Source: Muribaculaceae bacterium (GTDB lineage: Bacteria > Bacteroidota > Bacteroidia > Bacteroidales > Muribaculaceae). Taken from it: a DNA stretch of 64,000 nucleotides. The notes beneath the pieces are model-generated. The model searched no databases. It was not told where the DNA came from and was given only the letters and a program-made list of their open reading frames with translations. Made by a program: the position numbers and the translations under genes. The stretch is taken from positions 62,001-126,000 of the forward strand of contig JAGAYZ010000025.1 in the NCBI GenBank assembly GCA_017940245.1, read 5' to 3'. Positions 18,216 through 26,690 of this stretch are shown in pieces. Numbering within the stretch: position 1 is the stretch's first letter; the number at the start of each line of letters is the position of its first letter.

Positions 18216-20615
18216 ATGAAGAAATTAGTCTGTATGATAATGGGGCTGGCGGCCTTTGTTACCGCACAGGCCCGTCAAGAAGTTCTCTTGAGCGACAACT
18301 GGCAATTCTCGCGCGACGGTTCCCGATGGGAAACCGTGAGCGTGCCACACGACTGGGCCATCGCCGGCCCATTCGACAAAAAATGGGACCTGCAGGTGAC
18401 GGCCATCAAGGAAAATGGCGAGGACGTTGCCACAGAGCATAGCGGTCGCTCGGGTGCGCTGCCCTGGATAGGCAAGGGCACTTACCGCCGCTCGCTTTCG
18501 GTTCCTGCAGGCACCGAGCGAGCCATCCTCGTCTCTGATGGCGCCATGGCTTCGCCCAAGGTCTATGTCAACGGCCAGCTGGCCGGTGGCTGGGAATATG
18601 GCTACAACGCATTCCAGGTTGATATCACCCCGTTTATTCACAGCGATGGCAGCGTCAATCAACTGGAGGTGCGCCTCACGAATCTGGAAGAGAGCAACCG
18701 CTGGTACCCCGGTGCCGGCATCTACCGCCCTGTGACACTGGTCACCACCGGCAGCACGGCCTTTGACCAGTGGGGATTGTGCGTGCGCACGTTCCAGTAC
18801 GAGGGCAAGACCCTGGTCGAGGTGAGCAACCGACTGGCCACCGTGTGCGACCGAGACTGCGACGGTCTGGCCATGGAATTTGACATCACCGACGCTCAAG
18901 GCACGGTAGTGAAAAGCGGTTCTAGTCGCATGACCGGCACTGGCGAGTTTAAGGACGTCGTGGCCGTGAGCGACCCACACCTGTGGTCGCCCGAGTCGCC
19001 CTATCTGTACCGCCTCAACGCCCGCCTGATGAAAGACGGCAAAGTCATCGACTGGCAATCGACACGATTTGGCATCCGCACTGTGACTTATACCCGCGAA
19101 CATGGATTTCAGCTCAATGGTGTAACCCGCAAATTCAAGGGGGTGTGCCTGCACCACGACCTGGGCCCACTGGGTGCCGCCGTCAATAAGACCGCCCTTA
19201 TACGACAAATCAAGATGATGAAAGCCATGGGTGCTGATGCCATCCGCACCTCGCACAACATGCCATCGACCTGGCAAATGGAAATTTGCGACTCGCTGGG
19301 CATGATGGTCATGGCCGAGAGTTTTGATGCCTGGAGCGATGCCAAGGTGCGCAATGGCTACAACCGCTTGTGGAACGACTGGTGGAAACGCGACATTGCC
19401 AACCTGATTCGCAATCACCGCAACCACCCCTGCATCGTGATGTGGAGTGTGGGCAACGAAATACCTGAGCAGTGGAAACCCGAAGGGGCTGAGCGCTACA
19501 AGCGACTCATAGAGCTGTGCCACCGCCTCGACCCCACCCGCCCCGTGACCTGCGGCATGGACCAGCCCGACGCCGACCTGGCAAGCGGATTCGCCCAGAC
19601 CGCCGACGTGCCGGGCTACAACTATCGGGTGCAGCGCTACGAAGAAACCTTCCCCAAGTTGCCGCAAGGTTTCTTGCTGGGCAGCGAGACGGCTTCCACT
19701 GTGAGCACCCGCGGACACTACTATTTCCCCGACTCGTGCAACACCAACAAGGAATGGCCCGACGGACAATGCTCAGGCTATGACACGGAATACTGCTGGT
19801 GGAGCAACCTGCCCGACGACGACTGGCACATGCAGGACGACATGCCCTGGACCATAGGCGAATTTGTGTGGACGGGCTACGACTATCTGGGCGAACCCAC
19901 GCCCTACGACACTTACTGGCCCTCACGCAGCAGTTACTTCGGCATTGTGGATCTGGCCGGACTGCCCAAAGACCGTTACTGGCTCTATCGTAGCCACTGG
20001 AACACACAAGAGCACACCATCCACCTGCTGCCGCACTGGACATGGCCGGGACGTGAAGGACAAGTGACGCCCGTGTACTGCTACACCGACTATCCCAGTG
20101 CCGAACTGTTTGTAAACGGCAAGAGCCAAGGACGCATCACCAAGGATGCCGGCACACGCCTAGACCGATACCGCCTGCGCTGGCGCAACGTGCGCTACCA
20201 GCCGGGTGAACTGAAAGTGGTGGTTTACGATGAGCAAGGACGCAAAGCGGGTGAGCAGTCGATACGCACAGCCGGCAAACCTGCACGACTCGTGCTGGAA
20301 CCTGAGCGGAAAACCATCGCTGCCGATGGCACCGACCTGGCCTACGTCACCGTGAGCATGGTTGACAAGAACGGCACATTGTGCCCCGATGCCGACGACC
20401 AACTCACGTTCTCGGTCACCGGAGCCGGGCAGTTCAAAGCCGCCTGCAACGGCGACGCCACCTCGCTGGAGTCGTTCACACAGCCCACCATGCGTCTGTT
20501 CCATGGTCAGCTCGTGGTGATTGCGCAGGCCGGCAACAAGCCTGGCAACATCTCGCTCACCGTGAAGAGCAAGAAAACGGGACTGCGCTCCACAATCACC
20601 ATTCCGGTGCAATAG
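18216..20615 (+). CDS. GH2 beta-galactosidase
   Basis: A 799-residue exported glycoside hydrolase of family 2. Signal peptide about residues 1-20. Order: jelly-roll sugar-binding domain (NWQFSRDG, VSVPHDWAIAGPF), immunoglobulin-like domain, TIM barrel, then C-terminal domains. Acid/base Glu415 sits in SVGNEIPEQ and nucleophile Glu491 in LLGSETAST. The C-terminus carries an Ig-like domain (YVTVSMVDKNGTLCPDADD), as in Bacteroidota exo-beta-galactosidases. Together with the upstream galactanase it fits galactan breakdown. Galactosidase rather than other GH2 specificity (mannosidase, glucuronidase) is inferred from context. Start at 18216 follows from the promoter at 18164-18194 and the signal peptide. 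A 12-bp-stem terminator follows at 20647. Confidence 0.9.
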   Translation: MKKLVCMIMGLAAFVTAQARQEVLLSDNWQFSRDGSRWETVSVPHDWAIAGPFDKKWDLQVTAIKENGEDVATEHSGRSGALPWIGKGTYRRSLSVPAGTERAILVSDGAMASPKVYVNGQLAGGWEYGYNAFQVDITPFIHSDGSVNQLEVRLTNLEESNRWYPGAGIYRPVTLVTTGSTAFDQWGLCVRTFQYEGKTLVEVSNRLATVCDRDCDGLAMEFDITDAQGTVVKSGSSRMTGTGEFKDVVAVSDPHLWSPESPYLYRLNARLMKDGKVIDWQSTRFGIRTVTYTREHGFQLNGVTRKFKGVCLHHDLGPLGAAVNKTALIRQIKMMKAMGADAIRTSHNMPSTWQMEICDSLGMMVMAESFDAWSDAKVRNGYNRLWNDWWKRDIANLIRNHRNHPCIVMWSVGNEIPEQWKPEGAERYKRLIELCHRLDPTRPVTCGMDQPDADLASGFAQTADVPGYNYRVQRYEETFPKLPQGFLLGSETASTVSTRGHYYFPDSCNTNKEWPDGQCSGYDTEYCWWSNLPDDDWHMQDDMPWTIGEFVWTGYDYLGEPTPYDTYWPSRSSYFGIVDLAGLPKDRYWLYRSHWNTQEHTIHLLPHWTWPGREGQVTPVYCYTDYPSAELFVNGKSQGRITKDAGTRLDRYRLRWRNVRYQPGELKVVVYDEQGRKAGEQSIRTAGKPARLVLEPERKTIAADGTDLAYVTVSMVDKNGTLCPDADDQLTFSVTGAGQFKAACNGDATSLESFTQPTMRLFHGQLVVIAQAGNKPGNISLTVKSKKTGLRSTITIPVQ

Positions 20616-20646
20616 TCACTCGGCCTAGCGCCACAACAACAAAGAC

Positions 20647-20691
20647 TAAGCCTGCGGCAAGGGGTTAAATCCAGCCGCAGGCTTATTTTAT
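20647..20691. terminator. Terminator after GH2, between convergent genes
   Basis: Perfect 12-bp stem TAAGCCTGCGGC (20647-20658) and its complement (20674-20685) with a 15-nt loop, followed by a T-rich stretch on the plus strand. It lies between GH2 and the convergent phosphatase gene and may serve both strands, though the minus-strand T-tract is weaker. Confidence 0.8.
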
Positions 20692-20710
20692 CGGGCCATC
20701 GCTTCGACCC

Positions 20711-22183
20711 TTAGAACTCGATGGGTTGCCCCAAGCATCCGTCGGGAGCCTGGATGTGTAGCATGGCACACACGGTGGGGGCTATATCGGTCATGTGAGT
20801 GAGCGCCGTCTTTTCGCCATGAGGCACATGCCAGCCGTAGAACAGCAATGGGATGTGGCTGTCGCTCTGATTCCACGACCCATGTTGCGTGCCACGCTCA
20901 TCACCGCTCCAACTGCTATAGTAGCCCGTCACGGGCATTACAAATATCTCGCCGCTGCGCTTGTGATGGTAGCCCTTGATGATGCGTTCACGTATTTCCT
21001 GTGGAATAGAAGCCTCGTTCACTCGCTCGGCATCTACGGCCCACATCACTTCAGGCCTATTGCCCATAATGTCCACGATGGCCGTCTTCACCGCATCACG
21101 GTCAAGCCCGGCCCGGGCAATGGCTTCGTTGTTGAGGTAGAAAGTATATCCCATCTGTGTGCGCAACAGATCGGCCACGCCGAAGCGGTGCTGCAATTGC
21201 GCATTGGTCTCTTCAAGAGTTGTGTTGCTATAGAACCGGCCACTCATCATGCGACGCGCCTGCATGTGCGGCTCGCTGTAGGTGCCTCCATGATCGGCAG
21301 TGAGAAACACCAAATAGTTGCCCTGCCCCACTTCCTTGTCCAGCACTTTGAGCAGCTCGGCCAGTTCGGTGTCGAGCTGGGCATAGATAGGAGTCATCTC
21401 GGCCGACATCGCCCCAAATTCGTGTCCAGCGGCATCGGTGGTCGACACGCTGATGGCCAGCAGGTCGGGCACAGCATCGTGCCCCAGTTTCTCGGCTTTG
21501 AGGGCGGCTCGCGCCATTCCGAAGGTCATGGTCACTCCCACAGGGTCTTTCCACACGTCGCGAGCCAGCTGCTTCTTGTGACTTTTGTTGAAATCTTTCA
21601 CCCACTTGGGCAACTCGGTGCGATAGTAGGTGCTGGTGACAAACTGGTGGGTGTCGTTGTCATACCAGTAGGCTCCATCAGCTCCATGACCGGCAGGGAG
21701 GATGGCAGCGCGGTCCTTGAGCGAGATGCCCACCGCACGGGCCTGATCGCGCGTGGCCAGTTTCATCTGGTCGCCCAGGGTGGTCACCAACAGGTTGCGC
21801 GGTGAGCGGTGGCCCACTTTTCCGGTAGTGCCAACGCCCGTCACGGTGGTATCCTTCACGCTGGATGTGGGTTGGCCATTGAGCATATAGTCGTTGCCGG
21901 CGATGCCGTGGATGGCCGGTGTGGTGCCGGTATAGACGGTGGCATGGCCACAGGCAGTCACAGTGGGCACATAGTCGATCATGGTGTTGGCACAGCTGTA
22001 GCCCTCGCCCAGCAGGCGCTTGAAGCCGCCGCTGCCCCACATGTCGTAATACTGATACAGGTAGTCCCAGCGCATCTGGTCCACTACGATGCCCACCACT
22101 AGCCGCGGGCGTTGAATCTGTGCCGACACGCTCATTGCGCTTGTCAGCAATACGGCCGTCATGGCCAGCAATATTCGTTTCAT
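20711..22183 (-). CDS. PafA-type alkaline phosphatase
   Basis: An exported phosphatase of the alkaline phosphatase superfamily, phosphomonoesterase type similar to PafA, which Bacteroidota use to obtain phosphate from organic phosphates. Signal peptide residues 1-21. The metal-binding Asp35 is in VVGIVVDQMRWDYL, the Thr nucleophile lies in VPTVTACGHATVYTG (Thr74-76), and the second metal site lies in FLTADHGG. At 490 residues it is of usual length. The stop of the LacI-family regulator is 11 nt upstream of its start, so the two genes form one transcript with the phosphatase second. That link to a sugar regulator is unusual. Confidence 0.85.
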   Translation of the reverse strand: MKRILLAMTAVLLTSAMSVSAQIQRPRLVVGIVVDQMRWDYLYQYYDMWGSGGFKRLLGEGYSCANTMIDYVPTVTACGHATVYTGTTPAIHGIAGNDYMLNGQPTSSVKDTTVTGVGTTGKVGHRSPRNLLVTTLGDQMKLATRDQARAVGISLKDRAAILPAGHGADGAYWYDNDTHQFVTSTYYRTELPKWVKDFNKSHKKQLARDVWKDPVGVTMTFGMARAALKAEKLGHDAVPDLLAISVSTTDAAGHEFGAMSAEMTPIYAQLDTELAELLKVLDKEVGQGNYLVFLTADHGGTYSEPHMQARRMMSGRFYSNTTLEETNAQLQHRFGVADLLRTQMGYTFYLNNEAIARAGLDRDAVKTAIVDIMGNRPEVMWAVDAERVNEASIPQEIRERIIKGYHHKRSGEIFVMPVTGYYSSWSGDERGTQHGSWNQSDSHIPLLFYGWHVPHGEKTALTHMTDIAPTVCAMLHIQAPDGCLGQPIEF

Positions 22184-22194
22184 TTTTCTGATTG

Positions 22195-23220
22195 TTATCT
22201 TGTTGTTTCACGCACAATGAGGCGTGTTTTCACGATTCGTTTCACCGCATGCTCGCGACTGATAGTGCCTTCCACCAGTCCGATGAGGCACTCGGTAGCC
22301 TCGCGCCCCACTTCCAGGCCGTTCTGCTCCACGCTGGTGAGCTGCGGGTCGCAGGTCTGGGCATAGGTGCTGTTGGTAAAGCCGCATATCGACACGTCGT
22401 CGGGAATCTTGAGGCCGCGCCGCTTCACGGTATAAAGCACCCCTATGGCGGTGTCGTCGTTCACGGTGAAAAATGCGTCGGGCGGCTCAGGCAGGTCCAG
22501 CAACTCGGGTGTGATGACCTCGGCTTGCTCGCGCACGTCGCACTGTCGCACAAGTGACTTGTCGAGCGTCAGCCCGTGCTGGTAAAGGGCATCCTTGTAA
22601 CCATTATAGCGGTTTTTACCAATCTCCAGATTGAGGGTGGTGCCATAGAAAGCAATGCGGCGACATCCACTCTCTATGAGGTGCGTCACGGCTTTGAACG
22701 TGCCCATGTAGTCGTCCACCACCACGCGGTTGGCATTGATGGCGGGGCAGATGCGGTCGAAGAACATGAGAGGCACGCGCTGCTCGTTGAGTTTGACAAA
22801 GTGGCTGAAATCCTCAGTTTCCTTGGCTTGTGAGGCAATGATTCCGCACACCTTATTTTTATAGAACGACTCACAGATGCGTTTCTCGCGCTCCTCGTTC
22901 TCGTGGCTGGCGGCCACCAGGATGCGGTAACCGCGCGCGCTGGCTTCCTGCTCGATGCCTGCCAGCACACAAGCAAAGTAGTAGTGTATAAACTCGGGCA
23001 CAATCACACCGATGACTTTCACGGGCATCTTGCGGCTGTTGCGCAGCTGCTCGGCTATGGCATTTGGCGTGTAGTTGTGCTCACGCGCAAAGGCTTGAAT
23101 CATTTCTCTGCGCTCGCGACTGATGCTGGGACTGTCTTTCAAGGCACGCGACACCGTGGCCACCGACACACCCAACTGCCGGGCGATATCTTTCATTGTC
23201 ATTTCACCACTCACATCCAT
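22195..23220 (-). CDS. LacI-family transcriptional regulator of the starch locus
   Basis: A 341-residue LacI-family regulator. The helix-turn-helix is residues 9-28 (MKDIARQLGVSVATVSRALK) with the family hinge block following (SISRERREMIQAFAREHNYTPNAIAEQLR); residues about 68-330 form the periplasmic-binding-like effector domain (VIGVIVPEFIHYYFACVLAGIE, DDVSICGFTNSTYAQ). The start at 23220 is set by its promoter (23253-23284), so the longer frame up to 23316 is not used. It lies divergent from susC, and four starch promoters carry LacI-type boxes (see operators), so it is the likely starch regulator. Position of the boxes suggests activation, not repression. It is a candidate MalR-like protein; the sugar effector is unknown. 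Confidence 0.9.
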   Translation of the reverse strand: MDVSGEMTMKDIARQLGVSVATVSRALKDSPSISRERREMIQAFAREHNYTPNAIAEQLRNSRKMPVKVIGVIVPEFIHYYFACVLAGIEQEASARGYRILVAASHENEEREKRICESFYKNKVCGIIASQAKETEDFSHFVKLNEQRVPLMFFDRICPAINANRVVVDDYMGTFKAVTHLIESGCRRIAFYGTTLNLEIGKNRYNGYKDALYQHGLTLDKSLVRQCDVREQAEVITPELLDLPEPPDAFFTVNDDTAIGVLYTVKRRGLKIPDDVSICGFTNSTYAQTCDPQLTSVEQNGLEVGREATECLIGLVEGTISREHAVKRIVKTRLIVRETTR

Positions 23221-23252
23221 AGAAATCTCGTTTTCATCCTTGGTTACAATCG

Positions 23253-23284
23253 CAAAGTTAGCACATCTGATTGAGAAACGCAAA
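23253..23284 (-). promoter_or_regulatory. Promoter of the LacI-family regulator
   Basis: Minus-strand TTTG (23281-23284) and TAACTTTG (23253-23260) with 20 nt between. The TTTG is part of the LacI-type box at 23280-23291, so binding should block this promoter (autoregulation). The transcription start near 23245 lies 25 nt before the chosen ATG. Confidence 0.72.
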
Positions 23285-23291
23285 CGATTGC
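23280..23291. promoter_or_regulatory. LacI-type operator, susC/regulator
   Basis: GCAAACGATTGC is a near-palindrome of the LacI/PurR type (one mismatch). Its last base is 57 nt before the T of the susC -7 element. The same site covers the -33 element of the regulator's own promoter. Confidence 0.75.
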
Positions 23292-23347
23292 ACATATTTA
23301 ATACATATTTTAACAAAGAAATTTTACTTTAATAATGTCACAAATGT

Positions 23348-23355
23348 TAATTTTG
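23348..23355 (+). promoter_or_regulatory. -7 element of the susC promoter
   Basis: TAATTTTG matches the Bacteroidota -7 consensus, about 120 nt upstream of the susC start. No TTTG is seen at the expected -33 distance (the sequence there is CTTT), as expected for an activator-dependent promoter. Confidence 0.62.
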
Positions 23356-23473
23356 TAACGTTGATTATTGTGCCATGATAGGCACTTACGAGCAATAATT
23401 ATTATTGACTCAACCTGGCTAAACTGACCGAAAAAGAACTAATAACATATAATTTTAACAACAAAAACATGTA

Positions 23474-26400
23474 ATGATGAAGCAGGTAAACCTTAGAATT
23501 CCCGCAAGGATTCTTGCCCTGGTGATGGGACTGTTCCTGTCGCTGGGAGCCGTTGCGCAGATTACTGTCAACGGCCTTGTGAAAGATGCCACGGGCGAAG
23601 GCGTCATCGGCGCATCGGTGCGTGTGGTGGGAACCACCCAAGGCACCGTGACCGACTTTGACGGCAACTTCACCCTGAGCAATGTGCCCAAGGGAGCCAA
23701 GCTCCTGATTACCTCCATCGGCTACCAGGACCAGGAAGTGCTGGCCGCCGAGACCATGGAAATCGTGATGCAAGACAACACCCAGACACTCAACGAGCTG
23801 GTGGTGATCGGCTACGGTGTGGCACGCAAGAGCGACCTCACCGGTAGCGTGACCGCCCTCAAGCCCGACGCCAAGAACAAGGGTGTAACCGTCAGCGCCC
23901 AAGACATGCTGGGTGGTAAAATCGCAGGTGTAACCGTTACAAATGGTGGCGGAACACCAGGTGGCGGTGCTACCATTCGCATCCGTGGCGGCTCGTCGCT
24001 CAACGCCAGCAACGACCCTCTGATTGTGATTGACGGAGTTCCTATGGACAACCAAGGTGTCAAGGGTTTGAGCAACGGACTTGCTGTTGTAAACCCACAA
24101 GACATCGAAAGTTTCTCAGTGTTGAAAGACGCTAGTGCAACGGCTATCTACGGTAGCCGCGGTTCGAATGGTGTCATCATCATCACCACCAAGAAGGGAC
24201 GCAAAAACCAGAGACCATCTGTTAGCTACAATGGCAATGTAACATGGAGTTGGAAGAAAAAAACGGTGGATGTTATGGACGGAGACGAGTACCGCGCGTT
24301 CATCAAACAACTTTATGCTGGCCACGCTAAAGAAGAAGATGCATTGGCCGCTTTAGGCGATGCCAATACCAATTGGCAAGATGAAATCTATCGCACAGCA
24401 TTCAGCCACGACCACAATGTATCGGTAACCGGTTCTTTTGGTAGCGTTTTACCTTATCGTCTTTCGCTAGGTTACATGGATCAAGAAGGTATCCTTAAAA
24501 CCAGTGACATGAAGCGATTCACCGCCGCATTGAACCTCAATCCCTCATTGTTCAATGACCATCTGAAGATGAACCTGAACGGCAAGTTCATGTGGGCGAA
24601 GTCGGTATATGCCGATGGTGGTGCCATTGGTGCTGCCGTGTGGTTTGATCCCACAAAACCCATTTATGCTTCAGGTGACGACTACAAGCACTTTGGAGGT
24701 TACTTCCAGTGGCTTGATACTAGTGCATTCTCCGATGACACGTGGGAATACTCTCGCAACCCCCTCTCCACGGCCAACCCCGTGGCTATGCTCAACTTGC
24801 GCAACGACCGTGCAGTGAGTCGCGCTTTCATCGGCAATGCCGACATTGACTACCAAGTGCATGGATTTGAAAATTTGCGCCTCCACCTCACTTTGGGCAC
24901 CGACCTAAGTAAGGGTAAACAATGGACAACCAATAGTCCTTACTCTTCACAAAGCCTGTATTATGGCTGGGACGGATGGGACCAAGTGCTGAAACGTGCT
25001 TACACACTCAGTGCATATGCACAATATTTTAAAGATTTTAATGAGAACCACCATTTCGACATCATGGCCGGTTATGAGTACCAGCACTTCTGGCGCAGCA
25101 ATACCAACTATGGTCACGGATGGTATCCATCAACCTATGGTTCACAATATCGCGACATTATTGCCGGATATGACGAGGATGGAAAAGAAATTACGGAATC
25201 CATCCTCATGAATGCCGAGAACTACAGAGAACTCTTTGAGAAATATGGAGCGGCTAATGACTGGGATGAAAAAGACTTTGAAGAGACAAGCGAGTTGTTT
25301 GCAAAAGCTGGCACTCCTTACAATGCCAATAGCTCTCCCACAAAGACCGAGAACTACCTAGTGTCGTTCTTCGGCCGTGCCAACTACACGCTCATGGATC
25401 GTTATCTGCTCACAGCCACCATGCGTTACGACGGCTCTTCGCGTTTCTATCATCACTGGGCTCTGTTCCCCTCATTTGCCTTCGCATGGGAAATGAATAA
25501 AGAAGATTTCTTGAAAGACGTGACGGCCATCAGTGAACTCAAGTTGCGCTTGGGCTGGGGTAAAACCGGTCAGCAAGAAGGTATCGGCGATTATAACTGG
25601 ATTCCTTCCTACGCCATCAACCGTGGTAATGACAGCTACTTTGATATTATAGGCGACGGTACGATGGTTGTGCCTCTCACTTACAACAATGACTTAAAAT
25701 GGGAGACCACTACAACAACCAACGTGGGTATCGACTGGGGAGTAATGAACCAGCGCCTAACCGGTAGCATCGACTGGTACTACCGCAAGACCACCGACCT
25801 GATCAACTATGCCTACAATGCAGCCGGCACACAGCCCAAGAACATGATGAACAAGAACATTGGTTCGTTACGCAACACGGGTATTGAGGCATCTTTCAGC
25901 TACAAGGCTATTCAGAGTAAAGACTGGAACTGGACGTTGGACTACAACATTACTTATAACAACAACAAGATACTCTCACTCATCGGCGCTAACGATGAAG
26001 ATTACTTTGTTGCCACCGGTGGCATCTCAAGTGGTACTGGACTTACAGCTCAAGCCCATAAAGTGGGATATCCCGCTTCCACATTCCTTGTTTACCAACA
26101 AGTATATGACAAGGATGGGAAGCCCATCGAGGGATTAGTAGTAGACCGGAATGCAGATGGTGTCATATCGCCCGAAGACCGTTATATGTATAAGAGTCCT
26201 ATGGCTCCTGTAACTATGGGCTTCGCGTCTCGACTTGAATGGAAAAATTGGGATTTAGGTTTCAATCTGCGTGCCAGCATCGGCAACTACGTCTATAACG
26301 ACTTGATGGCCGGTTCCAGTAATGTAAGTGCTGCTCAAGTATTTATCAACAACTACATGAATAACCGCCCCAAGAGTTCACTTAGCTCTGGCTGGCAGAC

Positions 26401-26668
26401 TTACGAACAGTCGGCCACGCTGAGCGACCGTTGGGTGCAAAATGGTTCCTTCCTCAAGTGTGACAACATTACGCTGGGTTACAGTTTCAGCGAGTTGTTC
26501 AAACGTGGAAACTACAACGGAATCGGCGGCCGTATTTATGCCACGGCCAGCAATGTGTTCTGCATTACCAAGTACAAAGGAATTGACCCAGAGGTGTTTG
26601 GCGGTATTGATAATAACATCTACCCGCGGCCATTCTCATTTATCTTGGGTCTGAACTTGAATTTCTAA
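23474..26668 (+). CDS. susC: SusC-like TonB-dependent receptor
   Basis: A 1064-residue outer-membrane oligosaccharide importer. After a signal peptide (residues about 1-29, ending VAQ) come the carboxypeptidase-regulatory-like domain (INVNGLVKDATGEG-type start, residues 30-110), the TonB box region (LNELVVIGYGVARKSDLTGSV), and plug motifs (IRIRGGSSLNASNDPLIVIDGVP, IESFSVLKDASATAIYGSRGSNGVIIITTKKG), then the barrel ending in FSFILGLNLNF. SusC with SusD directly downstream forms a lidded pair for sugar uptake. The neighbouring amylases, SusE/F-like lipoproteins and starch-binding repeat proteins identify starch or maltooligosaccharides as the likely cargo. A LacI-type box precedes its promoter. 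A start three nt later (23477) is also possible. Confidence 0.94.
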   Translation: MMKQVNLRIPARILALVMGLFLSLGAVAQITVNGLVKDATGEGVIGASVRVVGTTQGTVTDFDGNFTLSNVPKGAKLLITSIGYQDQEVLAAETMEIVMQDNTQTLNELVVIGYGVARKSDLTGSVTALKPDAKNKGVTVSAQDMLGGKIAGVTVTNGGGTPGGGATIRIRGGSSLNASNDPLIVIDGVPMDNQGVKGLSNGLAVVNPQDIESFSVLKDASATAIYGSRGSNGVIIITTKKGRKNQRPSVSYNGNVTWSWKKKTVDVMDGDEYRAFIKQLYAGHAKEEDALAALGDANTNWQDEIYRTAFSHDHNVSVTGSFGSVLPYRLSLGYMDQEGILKTSDMKRFTAALNLNPSLFNDHLKMNLNGKFMWAKSVYADGGAIGAAVWFDPTKPIYASGDDYKHFGGYFQWLDTSAFSDDTWEYSRNPLSTANPVAMLNLRNDRAVSRAFIGNADIDYQVHGFENLRLHLTLGTDLSKGKQWTTNSPYSSQSLYYGWDGWDQVLKRAYTLSAYAQYFKDFNENHHFDIMAGYEYQHFWRSNTNYGHGWYPSTYGSQYRDIIAGYDEDGKEITESILMNAENYRELFEKYGAANDWDEKDFEETSELFAKAGTPYNANSSPTKTENYLVSFFGRANYTLMDRYLLTATMRYDGSSRFYHHWALFPSFAFAWEMNKEDFLKDVTAISELKLRLGWGKTGQQEGIGDYNWIPSYAINRGNDSYFDIIGDGTMVVPLTYNNDLKWETTTTTNVGIDWGVMNQRLTGSIDWYYRKTTDLINYAYNAAGTQPKNMMNKNIGSLRNTGIEASFSYKAIQSKDWNWTLDYNITYNNNKILSLIGANDEDYFVATGGISSGTGLTAQAHKVGYPASTFLVYQQVYDKDGKPIEGLVVDRNADGVISPEDRYMYKSPMAPVTMGFASRLEWKNWDLGFNLRASIGNYVYNDLMAGSSNVSAAQVFINNYMNNRPKSSLSSGWQTYEQSATLSDRWVQNGSFLKCDNITLGYSFSELFKRGNYNGIGGRIYATASNVFCITKYKGIDPEVFGGIDNNIYPRPFSFILGLNLNF

Positions 26669-26690
26669 CGTTAAAACAGATCATATCATC

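Noticed and set aside
23221..23316. N-terminal extension of the LacI-family regulator
   Set aside because: The promoter for this gene (23253-23284) lies inside this stretch, and the helix-turn-helix starts right after residue 33 of the long frame.
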